Below, piece after piece: positions 24,749 to 33,293 of a DNA stretch of 44,331 nucleotides. Made by a program: the position numbers and the translations under genes. Origin of the DNA: an uncultured Pelagibacteraceae bacterium (GTDB taxonomy: Bacteria > Pseudomonadota > Alphaproteobacteria > Pelagibacterales > Pelagibacteraceae). The stretch spans positions 1 to 44,331 of the forward strand of contig CACHYG010000007.1 in assembly GCA_902584015.1 (NCBI GenBank). The letters run 5' to 3'. The notes under the pieces are model-generated. The model did no database searches. It had not been told where the DNA came from and was given only the letters and a program-made list of their open reading frames with translations. Within the stretch, counting starts at the first letter, position 1, and each line of letters begins with the position of its first letter.

Positions 24749-26026
24749 ATGAGCTCAGAAAAGAAGGTATCATACGATCTAAAAAGATTTTCAGGAATAA
24801 AAAGAGATTACACACCAGAAGAAGTTGAGAGACTAAGAGGCTCAATAAAAATTAACTACTCGATGTGCGAACATCAGTCAAAGAAACTTTGGAGGCTTTT
24901 AAATACTGAACCTTATGTAAATACTTTAGGTTCATTATCAGGCAACCATTCAGTTCAACATGCAAAAGCTGGATTGAAAGCCATTTATGTTAGTGGTTGG
25001 CAGGTTGCAGCAGATGCAAATACAGCTGGCGAAATGTATCCAGATCAATCTTTATATCCGTTTGATAGTGCTCCAAGATTGGTAGAGTCAATCAATAATG
25101 CTCTCATTAGAGCTGACCAAATTCAACATATGGAATTAAAAGATGGTGATATGAAACCAAATGAAAGAGTTGATTATATGCTTCCAATTATTGCAGATGG
25201 CGAAGCTGGTTTTGGTGGACCATTAAATGTGTTCGAATTGACAAAAAAATTTATAAAAGCTGGTGCTGCTGGCGTACACTTTGAAGACCAACTAGCTAGT
25301 GAAAAAAAATGTGGCCATATGGGAGGAAAAGTTTTAGTTCCAACATCAACGGCCGTAAGAAACTTAAAAGCTGCAAGATTAGCTGCTGATATTGCAGATG
25401 TTCCGTTAATTATACTTGCAAGAACCGACGCAAACGCAGCAAAATTAATTACTAATGACCATGATGAAAATGATAAATCTTTCTTAACAGGTGAAAGATC
25501 TCCAGAAGGCTTTTATTATGTTAAACATGGGATAGATCAAGCAATTTCAAGAGGATTGGCTTATGCACCTTACGCAGACTTAATTTGGTGTGAAACAGCA
25601 ACACCTAATTTAGAAGAAGCTAAAAAATTTGCTGATGCAATTCACAGCAAATTCCCAGGCAAGATTTTAGCATATAACTGTTCACCATCTTTTAATTGGA
25701 AAAAACATTTATCAGATAGTGAGATAGCAACTTTTCAACAAAAAATTGCTGAAATGGGATATAAGTTCCAATTTATTACTCTTGCAGGGTTTCACACGCA
25801 AAATATTGCGATTTTTGAACTGGCTGAAAAATATAAAAAAGAAGGAATGTCAGCATATTCAAAAATTCAAGAACAAGAATTTGAAAGAGAAAAAGACGGA
25901 TATACTAGCGTAAAACACCAAAGAGAAGTTGGTACTTCCTATTTTGATGCAGTTTCAAATACCATTAGCGGTGGAAAAAGTTCAACTACTGCGATGAAAG
26001 GCTCAACTGAGTCAGAACAATTTTAA
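24749..26026 (+). CDS. aceA: Isocitrate lyase
   Basis: A 425-residue isocitrate lyase, the first step of the glyoxylate shunt, which cleaves isocitrate to glyoxylate and succinate. The signature active-site loop is intact: [16 protein letters not shown] with Cys188. Other blocks are [56 protein letters not shown] and [13 protein letters not shown]. An AAAGGA ribosome site precedes the ATG. It is divergent from an ScfR/RamB-type regulator across an operator array. Glyoxylate made here can be aminated to glycine or condensed by malate synthase; glycine is also the end product of the betaine route upstream. Confidence 0.98.
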   Translation: MSSEKKVSYDLKRFSGIKRDYTPEEVERLRGSIKINYSMCEHQSKKLWRLLNTEPYVNTLGSLSGNHSVQHAKAGLKAIYVSGWQVAADANTAGEMYPDQSLYPFDSAPRLVESINNALIRADQIQHMELKDGDMKPNERVDYMLPIIADGEAGFGGPLNVFELTKKFIKAGAAGVHFEDQLASEKKCGHMGGKVLVPTSTAVRNLKAARLAADIADVPLIILARTDANAAKLITNDHDENDKSFLTGERSPEGFYYVKHGIDQAISRGLAYAPYADLIWCETATPNLEEAKKFADAIHSKFPGKILAYNCSPSFNWKKHLSDSEIATFQQKIAEMGYKFQFITLAGFHTQNIAIFELAEKYKKEGMSAYSKIQEQEFEREKDGYTSVKHQREVGTSYFDAVSNTISGGKSSTTAMKGSTESEQF

Positions 26027-26047
26027 TTTTCTCCCATCGTTTATATT

Positions 26048-26085
26048 ACCCCAAAATTTTTCTGGGGTGAAAAAATTATTTTTTT
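26048..26085 (+). terminator. Rho-independent terminator after aceA
   Basis: ACCCCA (26048-26053) pairs with TGGGGT (26063-26068) across a 9-base loop, and a T-rich stretch with seven consecutive T follows at 26079-26085. It lies between aceA and the TPP riboswitch. Confidence 0.8.
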
Positions 26086-26097
26086 GTGTAATATATA

Positions 26098-26160
26098 GGT
26101 AGGGGTGTCGAAAGACTGAGATTATACCCTTATAACCTGTCCGGTAATTCAGAAAGGGAG
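26098..26160 (+). promoter_or_regulatory. TPP (thiamine pyrophosphate) riboswitch
   Basis: The THI-element core is readable in order: GGGGTG (26102-26107), CTGAGA (26116-26121), ACCC (26126-26129) pairing with GGGGT, AACCTG (26134-26139), CCGG (26141-26144) and the closing AAGGGAG (26154-26160). The 3' strand of the P1 stem includes the Shine-Dalgarno sequence of the next gene, 4 bp before its ATG, so ligand binding should shut off translation. Confidence 0.92.
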
Positions 26161-26164
26161 AGAA

Positions 26165-27595
26165 ATGGAAGGATATATTTTATCAAAGTCATCATCGATA
26201 ATATCACTAATTGTAGTTTGCTTATTGTTTGCTGTAATTGGTATATATTATTCAAAAAAATTTACAGGCTTTAACAATTATCTTACTGCAAATAGAAATG
26301 TAGGTTTTGTATCTTTAACAACTAGTCTAGTAGCATCCGCGCTAGGGGCTTGGATTTTGTTTGGACCTTCATCTGCAGCTACATGGGGAGGAATAGGTGC
26401 AGTTATTGGATATTCATTAGGTACAGCTTTTCCAATGTTTTTCCTAATTTTCTTAGGCAAAAAAATTAGAAATGAAAATAAACAAGGGTCAAGTTTAGTA
26501 GGATTTATTAGAAAAAAATTTCAAAAAAGCTTTTTCAAATTTATTTTAATATTAACAATATTTTATCTATTTATTTTTCTATGTGCTGAGGTAACTGCTA
26601 TTAGTATTCTATTAAACTATTTATCAGGAATAGATCTTTGGATCACAGCTTTATGTATTCTTTTTTTTACTTTAATCTATACGCTGTATGGAGGATTAAG
26701 AGTATCAATTATTACAGATAATATTCAATTAATTTTTATAATTATTTTTTTATTAATTGCATTTACAAGCATAATTTTAAATAATAGCGGAAATCTTGGT
26801 TTAGACTTTGTAAGTAGTAATAACAAACATTTACTAAGTACGAGTTATTTAAATAATTATACAGCAGGATTAACTTTTTTTATTGCTGTTGCTGCAACAA
26901 ATTTATTTCATCAAGGAAATTGGCAAAGAGTTTATGCAGCTAAAAATAATAAAATTTTACATAAAAGCTTAATTGTCTCTGGTTTAATAATAATTCCAAT
27001 TGTTTTTTTTATGGGTTATGCTGGATTAATATCTAAATCTCTAAATACAGATGTATCGCCTGATTTAAGTTTTTTTAATTTATTACTTAGTAATCAAAAT
27101 GAATTTTTGGCATTATTAGTAATAGTCCTTGGTTTATCTTTAACTATAAGCACAGTTGATACTTTAATAAATGCTTTATCAAGCTCTATAATTGTAGATG
27201 GAAAATTTTTTCATAAATTAAAAGTCTCTAAAAGTTTAAATTATTCAAAATATTTAATTGTTATAATGTCATTGATAGTATTTTTTATTTCATCAAGAGG
27301 ATATAGTGTTTTATACTTATTTCTTCTTGCAGACTTATTATGTTGTTGTTTTGTGCTAACAGTTTTTTACAGTTTTTATAATAAATCTTTGAAGCTTAAA
27401 AATATGTATACATCAGTAATTATTGGATTAATATTTGGTATACTATTTTTTCCTTCTATGGATTTTAGTAAAAGCATATTAGTAGGTATATTGTTACCAA
27501 TTGAAGCATTTCCTGATTTTATAGCTAATTCTTTACTATTTACCTCATTTATGATGGCAACATTAACCCCAATACTTGCCTGGAAAATCAAATAA
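26165..27595 (+). CDS. thiV: Sodium:solute symporter family transporter, thiamine-precursor (HMP) uptake type
   Basis: A 476-residue SSS-family membrane protein with about 13 transmembrane helices. Typical blocks are YYSKKFTGFNNYLTANRNVG, LGAWILFGPSSAATWGG, TLYGGLRVSIITDNIQ (the Na+-site region) and HQGNWQRVYAAKN. The TPP riboswitch directly in front ties it to thiamine metabolism. SAR11 bacteria are known to need the pyrimidine precursor HMP because they lack ThiC, and a symporter gene under a TPP riboswitch, called thiV, was proposed as the HMP carrier; this gene matches that description. Transport of HMP rather than thiamine itself is not shown by sequence. Confidence 0.85.
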   Translation: MEGYILSKSSSIISLIVVCLLFAVIGIYYSKKFTGFNNYLTANRNVGFVSLTTSLVASALGAWILFGPSSAATWGGIGAVIGYSLGTAFPMFFLIFLGKKIRNENKQGSSLVGFIRKKFQKSFFKFILILTIFYLFIFLCAEVTAISILLNYLSGIDLWITALCILFFTLIYTLYGGLRVSIITDNIQLIFIIIFLLIAFTSIILNNSGNLGLDFVSSNNKHLLSTSYLNNYTAGLTFFIAVAATNLFHQGNWQRVYAAKNNKILHKSLIVSGLIIIPIVFFMGYAGLISKSLNTDVSPDLSFFNLLLSNQNEFLALLVIVLGLSLTISTVDTLINALSSSIIVDGKFFHKLKVSKSLNYSKYLIVIMSLIVFFISSRGYSVLYLFLLADLLCCCFVLTVFYSFYNKSLKLKNMYTSVIIGLIFGILFFPSMDFSKSILVGILLPIEAFPDFIANSLLFTSFMMATLTPILAWKIK

Positions 27596-27612
27596 AGTAT
27601 ATAATCATCACT

Positions 27613-28722
27613 ATGCTAAATTTTATAATTCCATTTATTATACTTATTGTAGTAGTGGTATTTATTCATGAATATGGCCACTATTATTTTGCTAAGAAAT
27701 ATGGTGTTGGAGTTACAGACTTTTCTATTGGATTTGGTAAAGAAATTTTTGGATGGAACGATAAATCTGGTACAAGATGGAAAATTTGTCTAATTCCACT
27801 TGGTGGTTATGTAAAATTTTTTGGTGATCGAAATGTTTTTTCACAAAGCGATCAAGAAGAATTAATCAAAAAATATAACGATGAAGATAGAAAAAAATTA
27901 TTTGTCCTTAAACCAATTTACCAAAGATCAATTATCGTTGCAGCAGGACCGATTGCAAATTTTATATTAGCAGCTGTTATATTTTTATTCATTTACATGT
28001 TCGCAGGCAAAGATTTTACACCTGCAGTAATAAATGAAGTTCAGATTGAAAGTCCAGCTGCTGAAGTGGGATTAAAGAAAAACGATATAATTCTTGAAAT
28101 AGATAATAATGAAGTAAAAAGTATTTTAGATGTTTCAAAGTTTATAACAATGTCTACTTCCGATATGATTGATATTAAAGTTAAAAGAATTGATGATGAA
28201 ATATTGTTTAAAGTTGAACCTAGGCTAATAGATTCTACGGATAATCTTGGAAATAAAATAAAAAAACGAATTGTTGGAATTGAATTAAGCCCTTTGAATG
28301 ATCAAATTAATCACGTAAAGCTTGGGCCAGCAAAGGCTTTGTATTACTCTTTGTATGAAGTTTACTTTGTATCGGTTTCCTCGCTCAAATATCTTGGGTC
28401 AATGATATATGGTTCAGGAGATACAACTCAATTAGGAGGACCAATAAGAATAGCAAAAATAACGGGTCAAGTTGCAGAATTTGGTATAATTCCCTTTTTG
28501 AGTATTATGGCATACATTTCAATTAGTCTTGGATTAATTAATCTATTTCCAATACCACTTTTAGATGGGGGGCACTTAATGTTTTACGGAATTGAGAAAA
28601 TTTTAGGTAGACCTTTAAGCCAAAAAACTCAGGAGGGTTTTTTTCGAATCGGAATGTTTTTGTTATTATCATTGATGTTTTTTGCTACATTTAATGACCT
28701 TAAAGATTTAGGCTTATTTTAA
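27613..28722 (+). CDS. rseP: RIP metalloprotease, site-2 protease (RseP)
   Basis: A 369-residue intramembrane zinc protease. The active-site helix holds HEYGH (H19, E20, H23), the PDZ domain spans about 125-210 (ESPAAEVGLKKNDIILEIDN), and the third catalytic block reads NLFPIPLLDGGHLMFYGIE near residue 315. RseP cleaves anti-sigma factors and remnant signal peptides. It starts 17 bp after the symporter gene, so it may be read from the same transcript. The classic neighbours (dxr, cdsA, bamA) are absent from this window. Confidence 0.95.
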   Translation: MLNFIIPFIILIVVVVFIHEYGHYYFAKKYGVGVTDFSIGFGKEIFGWNDKSGTRWKICLIPLGGYVKFFGDRNVFSQSDQEELIKKYNDEDRKKLFVLKPIYQRSIIVAAGPIANFILAAVIFLFIYMFAGKDFTPAVINEVQIESPAAEVGLKKNDIILEIDNNEVKSILDVSKFITMSTSDMIDIKVKRIDDEILFKVEPRLIDSTDNLGNKIKKRIVGIELSPLNDQINHVKLGPAKALYYSLYEVYFVSVSSLKYLGSMIYGSGDTTQLGGPIRIAKITGQVAEFGIIPFLSIMAYISISLGLINLFPIPLLDGGHLMFYGIEKILGRPLSQKTQEGFFRIGMFLLLSLMFFATFNDLKDLGLF

Positions 28723-28773
28723 AGCTTTTTTTTAAGATAGTAAAAAGTCAATAAAATCAACGTTTTTTTGAAT

Positions 28774-28785
28774 ACAATATATTGT
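28774..28785. promoter_or_regulatory. Perfect palindrome upstream of the HU gene
   Basis: ACAATATATTGT is its own reverse complement and lies in the 150 bp gap between rseP and HU, about 90 bp before the HU start. A second symmetric element, GCTTGA-ATTA-TCAAGC (28816-28831), follows and could be a hairpin or operator. No clear promoter pair could be assigned. Confidence 0.3.
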
Positions 28786-28872
28786 GTGGAAAAATTTTTT
28801 GTATACTAAAAAAAAGCTTGAATTATCAAGCATTTTGTAAAGTATGGATTTAATCTTTAAACCGGAGCTAAA

Positions 28873-29148
28873 ATGAACAAAAAACAACTAGTAGCAAAGC
28901 TTTCAGGAAGCCTTAATTTAAGTAAGGCGGATGCAGAACGTACTTTTGATACTATTACCAATACTATACTAGATGCATTGAAAAATGATGATTCAGTGAA
29001 AATTGCTGGTTTTGGTACATATAAAGTAGCAAAAAGAAAAGCTAGAATTGGACGAAATCCAAGAACTGGAGAGCAGATCCAAATAGCAGCATCACAAAAA
29101 GTTAAATTTTTGCCTGCAAAAGCACTTAAAGAAATATTCAATAAATAA
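28873..29148 (+). CDS. HU-family DNA-binding protein
   Basis: A 91-residue histone-like protein of HU/IHF fold. It begins MNKKQLVAKLSGSLNLSKADAE, has the DNA-arm signature GFGTYKVAKRKARIGRNPRTGEQIQI and ends AKALKEIFNK. The length and GRNPRTG turn fit HU rather than IHF alpha or beta. It bends and compacts DNA as a dimer. A CCGGAG sequence just before the ATG serves as ribosome site. It is a single-gene unit, bounded downstream by a strong hairpin. Confidence 0.95.
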   Translation: MNKKQLVAKLSGSLNLSKADAERTFDTITNTILDALKNDDSVKIAGFGTYKVAKRKARIGRNPRTGEQIQIAASQKVKFLPAKALKEIFNK

Positions 29149-29161
29149 TTTTTTAAGTTTT

Positions 29162-29192
29162 ACAGCCTTTATGAAAACCTCATAAAGGCTGT
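29162..29192 (+). terminator. Strong stem-loop after the HU gene
   Basis: ACAGCCTTTATGA (29162-29174) and TCATAAAGGCTGT (29180-29192) form a perfect 13 bp stem with a 5-base loop, 13 bp after the stop. No T-run follows, so termination or 3'-end protection of an abundant HU mRNA are both possible. Confidence 0.65.
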
Positions 29193-29196
29193 AACT

Positions 29197-29215
29197 ATAT
29201 GCAATAATTGCATAT
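29197..29215. promoter_or_regulatory. Inverted repeat upstream of amtB
   Basis: ATATGCAA-TAA-TTGCATAT has two perfect 8-base arms, 78 bp before the amtB start. Its TGCA-containing arms vaguely recall NtrC sites, but the half-site spacing is too short for the classic NtrC consensus. It may be an operator for nitrogen control by another regulator. Confidence 0.35.
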
Positions 29216-29292
29216 CTATTTTTACTCATTAACGTTAGTTATTTTTGCTTAAAAAATTAAAAAGATCCTTTAATTAATTTAAAGGAGATAAT

Positions 29293-30594
29293 ATGAGTAA
29301 AATTTTACGAAAAATAGTTACTCCAGCTACAGCACTTCTTTTTCTACTTAATATGAGTAGTGCAGGGGTGGCAGCAACAACAGTTTCTGCAGAAGTTGGG
29401 TTTATTTTTAATACATTCCTTTTTCTAGTTTGTGGTTTTCTAGTCATGTTTATGGCAGCAGGATTCGCAATGTTGGAGTCTGGGATGGTTACGTCAAAAA
29501 GTGTATCTGTAATTTGTGCAAAAAATATCGGCTTATTCTCTATTGCCGGTATTATGTTTTGGATGTTTGGATACAACGTTGCATATGGTATTCCAGAAGG
29601 TGGATACATAGGTAAATTTATGCCGTGGTCCGATGGTAGTAAAATAGGAACAGGTTATGCTGATGGCTCTGATTGGTATTTTCAAATGGTATTCTGTGCA
29701 ACCACAGTATCTATTGTATCAGGTACATTAGCTGAAAGAATTAAATTATGGCCGTTCTTCTTATTTGCAGCAATTCTAACTGGATTTTTATATCCATTTG
29801 TAATGGGTTGGCAATGGGGTGGAGGCTGGTTAGCAGCTAGAGGTTTTGCTGACTTTGCTGGTTCAACATTAGTTCACTCTACAGGTGGTGCAGCTGCTTT
29901 AGCAGGAGCAATCTTGCTTGGACCAAGACTGGGCAGATTTACGAAAAAAGGTGATCCTGCTCCATTAAAACCATTTGCGGCTTCCTCAATTCCATTAGTA
30001 ACAATAGGGGTATTTATATTGTGGTTAGGCTGGTTTGGATTTAACGGTGGATCTCAACTTGCAATGGGAACATTTGATGATGCAGTAGCAGTATCAAAAA
30101 TATTTATTAATACAAACCTGGCAGCGTGTGGTGGTGTAATGGCTGCTGCAATCGTAACAAGACTTTCGGCAGGTAAAACTGATGTAGTTCAAATGTTAAA
30201 CGGAGCAATAGGTGGACTAGTATCAATTACCGCTGAACCTTTAATGCCTTCTCCAATAGCAGCAATATTAATTGGTGCAGTAGGTGGTGTTATAGTTGTT
30301 TACGGAACTAAGTTCTTATTTGCTATGAAAATCGACGATGTAGTTGGTGCAGTTCCAGCTCACTTGTTTGCTGGAATTTGGGGAACATTAGCAGTTCCAA
30401 TTACAAACTCTAGTGCAAATTTCGGAACACAGTTATTAGGTGTGATAGCAATAAATGCAACTGTATTTGTAATAGCATTTGTGGTTTGGGCAATTATGAA
30501 AAATACAATAGGTATCAGATTAAGTAAAGAAGCTGAACTTAAAGGTACAGACGTTACTGAAACTGGTGTCATTGCTTACGCAATAAGAGACTAA
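29293..30594 (+). CDS. amtB: Ammonium transporter (Amt/Rh family)
   Basis: A 433-residue Amt channel with an N-terminal signal-like segment (about 1-27) and 11 expected membrane helices. Conserved blocks are MFMAAGFAMLESGMV, CATTVSIVSGTLAERIKLW, and the two pore histidines in STLVHSTGGAAAL and GAVPAHLFAGIWGTL. An AAAGGAG ribosome site precedes the ATG by a good distance. No glnB/glnK (PII) gene is adjacent, unlike the usual glnK-amtB pair. Ammonium import is a main nitrogen source for this kind of oligotroph. Confidence 0.97.
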   Translation: MSKILRKIVTPATALLFLLNMSSAGVAATTVSAEVGFIFNTFLFLVCGFLVMFMAAGFAMLESGMVTSKSVSVICAKNIGLFSIAGIMFWMFGYNVAYGIPEGGYIGKFMPWSDGSKIGTGYADGSDWYFQMVFCATTVSIVSGTLAERIKLWPFFLFAAILTGFLYPFVMGWQWGGGWLAARGFADFAGSTLVHSTGGAAALAGAILLGPRLGRFTKKGDPAPLKPFAASSIPLVTIGVFILWLGWFGFNGGSQLAMGTFDDAVAVSKIFINTNLAACGGVMAAAIVTRLSAGKTDVVQMLNGAIGGLVSITAEPLMPSPIAAILIGAVGGVIVVYGTKFLFAMKIDDVVGAVPAHLFAGIWGTLAVPITNSSANFGTQLLGVIAINATVFVIAFVVWAIMKNTIGIRLSKEAELKGTDVTETGVIAYAIRD

Positions 30595-30622
30595 AGACTT
30601 TAACTCCCTCAGTGTTAAAGAG

Positions 30623-30657
30623 TTAATGTGGAGGCCCTAAGGGGCCTCCAACATTAA
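30623..30657. terminator. Long GC-rich hairpin after amtB
   Basis: TTAATGTGGAGGCCC and GGGCCTCC(A)ACATTAA form a 15 bp stem with one bulged base and a short TAAG loop. It overlaps the stop of the convergent downstream gene by a few bases and can serve both directions. It lacks a clear T-run. Confidence 0.7.
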
Positions 30658-31685
30658 AAAGCGGCTTCCTCCCAAAGTTTTCTTATATCGACATTAGGTG
30701 ATAATCCATAAATTGAATTAATATTTGTGCAATGTATCGCTACAGATGGTATGGGACTAAAACAAAATTCTTTCTTATAAATTTCGTGTAAAGGTTTTTC
30801 GAAAGGATAATGCTCAAACTTACACATTTGAGTAATTTTTTCATGGTATTTATCAATCATTTTTTTACTTGTTAAAAACGTGCATAAAGTTTGATTAATT
30901 CTCCGCCAGTGAGATCGGTTACCAATAAATATGTTAGTATTTTCAATATCTCTATATAAATAAGGATAATCAGTAGGACATAAAAAAACTTCGGTATTTA
31001 GTTGTGAGGTAAATTTTTCATATGCTGAAATTAATTCCAAAATTGAATTTTTAGAATGTATATAATCATCTTCAACAAAATATATTAAATCATCACAAGT
31101 TTTAGATAATTCAATAGATTGATGAATATTTGACATATTAGATTTTTGATTATTAGTTACGGGTTTATTTTCTTCATTAGTATCTGAAATTTGAGCACTA
31201 TATTTTTCATATTCTAACTTTTTAATCTCATAGCTAAAAAAATTATTATTAAGAATAGTCTCATATTTGTCTATTATCGTTTGATCAGAATTGAAATCTA
31301 TTATTGTTAATTTAATTTTAATTTTTTTTAATTCATTTTCAGAAAATTTTATAGAGTTTACTATCGACTTAAGACATCTAAGGGTATACTCACTTTTTTC
31401 TTTTTCAAAGATTCTTTCTTTTGATTGAGTTAACATTTTAACTGATGCACATGTTCTTAGTATAATATCTAGGGATTTTACAGGCCGTGTTATATTCACC
31501 GTACCCATTGGTAGAGTTAAAGAGTTAACACCTAACTTAGATAATGAACTTTTAGAATTGCTCCCATCTAAATCTTGTAATGTTAGGTCACTTTGGTCCA
31601 TGACCTCGTATCCTAGACGTCTAGAAAGTTTTATAAAAAGTTTTTTTAAAAATGTATTTTTTTTCTTTATTTTTGACTCTTTCAT
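30654..31685 (-). CDS. Protein of unknown function, possibly GT-A-type glycosyltransferase-like
   Basis: A 343-residue soluble protein. From about residue 70 it shows a pattern reminiscent of a nucleotide-sugar transferase fold: SLDIILRTCASV (first strand), KIKLTIIDFNSD, an insertion rich in Asn/Gln, then DDLIYFVEDDYIHSKNSILEL where EDD could be the metal-binding acidic motif. Later blocks are EVFLCPTDYPYLYRD and RSHWRRINQTLCTFLTSK. I do not recognise a named family. It is convergent with amtB and divergent from a rhodanese gene with a 19 bp gap. The gene is very likely real; the enzyme class is a weak inference. Confidence 0.45.
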   Translation of the reverse strand: MKESKIKKKNTFLKKLFIKLSRRLGYEVMDQSDLTLQDLDGSNSKSSLSKLGVNSLTLPMGTVNITRPVKSLDIILRTCASVKMLTQSKERIFEKEKSEYTLRCLKSIVNSIKFSENELKKIKIKLTIIDFNSDQTIIDKYETILNNNFFSYEIKKLEYEKYSAQISDTNEENKPVTNNQKSNMSNIHQSIELSKTCDDLIYFVEDDYIHSKNSILELISAYEKFTSQLNTEVFLCPTDYPYLYRDIENTNIFIGNRSHWRRINQTLCTFLTSKKMIDKYHEKITQMCKFEHYPFEKPLHEIYKKEFCFSPIPSVAIHCTNINSIYGLSPNVDIRKLWEEAAF

Positions 31686-31704
31686 ATTATATACTTACTC
31701 CATT

Positions 31705-32088
31705 ATGACTATAAAATCATCTCAAGAACTTGTTGTAAATGCTCTGCAAGAGATAAAAACATTATCTGTTGATGATGCGTTAAAGCTTGTGAAAGAAGAT
31801 AAATGTAATTTAGTTGATATAAGAGATATCAGAGAATTAGATAAACAAGGTAGAATAGATAATTCTGCACATATACCTAGAGGTATGTTGGAGTTTTGGA
31901 TGGATCCACAGAGTGAATATTTTAAAAATGGTAAAATTGATATGAAAAAAGAAATAGTATTATTTTGTGCCGGCGGTTTAAGATCAGCTTTAGCTACCAA
32001 ATCATTGAAAGATATGGGTTACAAAAATGTATCACATATTGAAGGTGGTTTCTCTTCAATGAAAAATAATGGGTTTAAGGTAGTATAA
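31705..32088 (+). CDS. Rhodanese-domain protein
   Basis: A 127-residue single-domain rhodanese. I chose the ATG at 31705 (MTIKSSQEL); a longer frame from 31558 would run across the whole promoter region of the divergent gene and add unrelated residues. The domain has VDIRDIRELDKQGRIDNSAH, IPRGMLEF and the active-site loop FCAGGLRSA with the sulfur-carrying cysteine, then HIEGGFSSM. Such proteins transfer sulfane sulfur. A TATACT 9 bp before the start suggests a very short or absent leader. Confidence 0.9.
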   Translation: MTIKSSQELVVNALQEIKTLSVDDALKLVKEDKCNLVDIRDIRELDKQGRIDNSAHIPRGMLEFWMDPQSEYFKNGKIDMKKEIVLFCAGGLRSALATKSLKDMGYKNVSHIEGGFSSMKNNGFKVV

Positions 32089-32089
32089 T

Positions 32090-32563
32090 TTAATCAAATA
32101 AACTTATTCTTTTCGCAAAAAATATTCTTATTAACCAATATAAAAAAATTCCTAATGGCCCAACAAAATATGTAAGTAATAGGGGAATGAATGCTAAATA
32201 TTTTGATATTTGAAACTTTTGACAGTCTCTTACAATCCATGAGCCACAAAATAAATTTATTGCTAAAAAATGAATCCAAAAAGTAATTAAAAAAGAATTA
32301 TCACTCATTAACTCATTAAGATTTGCTAAACCTTTATAGAGATCAAAATTATCAATAAAATTATATCCTGAATTAAAAAACAATATGATTAGATATGTAT
32401 AGATTGCAGAGAAAATTATAATTGGAAATATTGATGAAACTATATATTTACAGATATTAGATTGTGGAAATACAATTAAAACAAGCCAAAAAGGAATAAC
32501 GCCAATATTTAACCAGATATAAATCATTTCAGTTGTGAAATATTGTGATATTTGATCAATCAT
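32090..32563 (-). CDS. ABA4-like (DUF4281) membrane protein
   Basis: Using the ATG at 32563 gives a 157-residue protein with about four membrane helices; a longer frame from 32662 would overlap recX by 71 bp. The C-terminal half reads KGLANLNELMSDNSFLITFW, IHFLAINLFCGSWIVRDC and LLLTYFVGPLGIFLYWLIR, the pattern of DUF4281, the family of plant ABA4 (needed for neoxanthin synthesis) and of bacterial relatives of unknown role. It lies 1 bp from the convergent rhodanese gene and is divergent from recX. A link to carotenoid or membrane biology is only suggested by the family name. Confidence 0.7.
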   Translation of the reverse strand: MIDQISQYFTTEMIYIWLNIGVIPFWLVLIVFPQSNICKYIVSSIFPIIIFSAIYTYLIILFFNSGYNFIDNFDLYKGLANLNELMSDNSFLITFWIHFLAINLFCGSWIVRDCQKFQISKYLAFIPLLLTYFVGPLGIFLYWLIRIFFAKRISLFD

Positions 32564-32591
32564 AAAAAAATATAATATATTAAATCTTAAA

Positions 32592-33155
32592 ATGATTCCT
32601 ATTAAAAATAAGAAAAAAAATTTAAAAGTTACAGTAGAGGAAATGAGGAATTTTTCATTCAATTATATAGAAAAATACGCTCCATCTAAACAACAGCTAA
32701 GAACATATTTGTTAAAAAAATATATTAAATCAAAAATACCAAACACTAACAAAAAAAATCTTACAGATTTGATTGATGTAGTGCTTCAGGACCTGGAAAA
32801 ATCACGATTCATAAATGATGAATTTTACTCTAAGTCCAAAGCAAAAAGTTTAATACAACGCGGAAGCTCTATCAATAAGATAAGAAGCGTTCTTTTATCA
32901 AAAGGAATTAAAGATAAATATATTAATGAAACAATAGAAAATATTAATGAAGAAAATGAAGATCAGGATTTTTTTTCAGCTATAAAACTATGTAAAAAAA
33001 AAAGAATAGGACCAGCACGTAACGAGAGTAATAGACCACTTTTTTATAAAAAAGATATTGCAGTTTTAGCAAGGGCAGGATTTGATTTTGAAGTTTCAAG
33101 AAAAGTAATGGATATTGAAGCTGATGAATATTTAAAAATAGTAAATTTACTCTAA
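32592..33155 (+). CDS. recX: RecX-family regulatory protein
   Basis: A 187-residue, lysine-rich protein with the three-repeat helical layout of RecX: AFSF-type first repeat RNFSFNYIEKYAPSKQQLRTYL (quoted in part as YIEKYAPSKQQLRTYL), second repeat DVVLQDLEKSRFINDEFYSK and third repeat RGSSINKIRSVLLSKGI. RecX binds and limits RecA filaments. recA is not adjacent here. It ends overlapping, on the opposite strand, the stop of a 48-codon small gene. Confidence 0.85.
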   Translation: MIPIKNKKKNLKVTVEEMRNFSFNYIEKYAPSKQQLRTYLLKKYIKSKIPNTNKKNLTDLIDVVLQDLEKSRFINDEFYSKSKAKSLIQRGSSINKIRSVLLSKGIKDKYINETIENINEENEDQDFFSAIKLCKKKRIGPARNESNRPLFYKKDIAVLARAGFDFEVSRKVMDIEADEYLKIVNLL

Positions 33156-33293
33156 TTTATCTTTTTTATTTTTTTCCGATAAATAATATTCTATTTTTCT
33201 TTTAATATAATTTTTTACAAAAACAAATACCAATAAACCAAAAATTGATACAGATACGATGATTATTAAAATTATTCTGATTTGATCATCCAT
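33147..33293 (-). CDS. 48-residue single-pass membrane protein coupled to cysQ
   Basis: On the minus strand the cysQ stop and this ATG share one base (TAATG at 33293), the same coupling seen for verified genes in this window. The peptide begins MDDQIRIILIIIVSVSIFGL, has one membrane helix (about 6-27) and a basic-then-acidic C-terminus (KNYIKRKIEYYLSEKNKKDK). Its stop overlaps the tail of the convergent recX gene by 9 bp. I do not recognise the family. It looks like a small inner-membrane anchor or modulator. Confidence 0.7.
   Translation of the reverse strand: MDDQIRIILIIIVSVSIFGLLVFVFVKNYIKRKIEYYLSEKNKKDKLE

Noticed and set aside
31558..31704. A 49-residue N-terminal extension of the rhodanese from 31558.
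   Set aside because: It lies antisense to the start of the divergent gene, has no domain character, and the ATG at 31705 starts just before the rhodanese fold.
32564..32662. A longer start for the ABA4-like gene.
   Set aside because: It would overlap the divergent recX gene by 71 bp; the ATG at 32563 leaves a normal gap.
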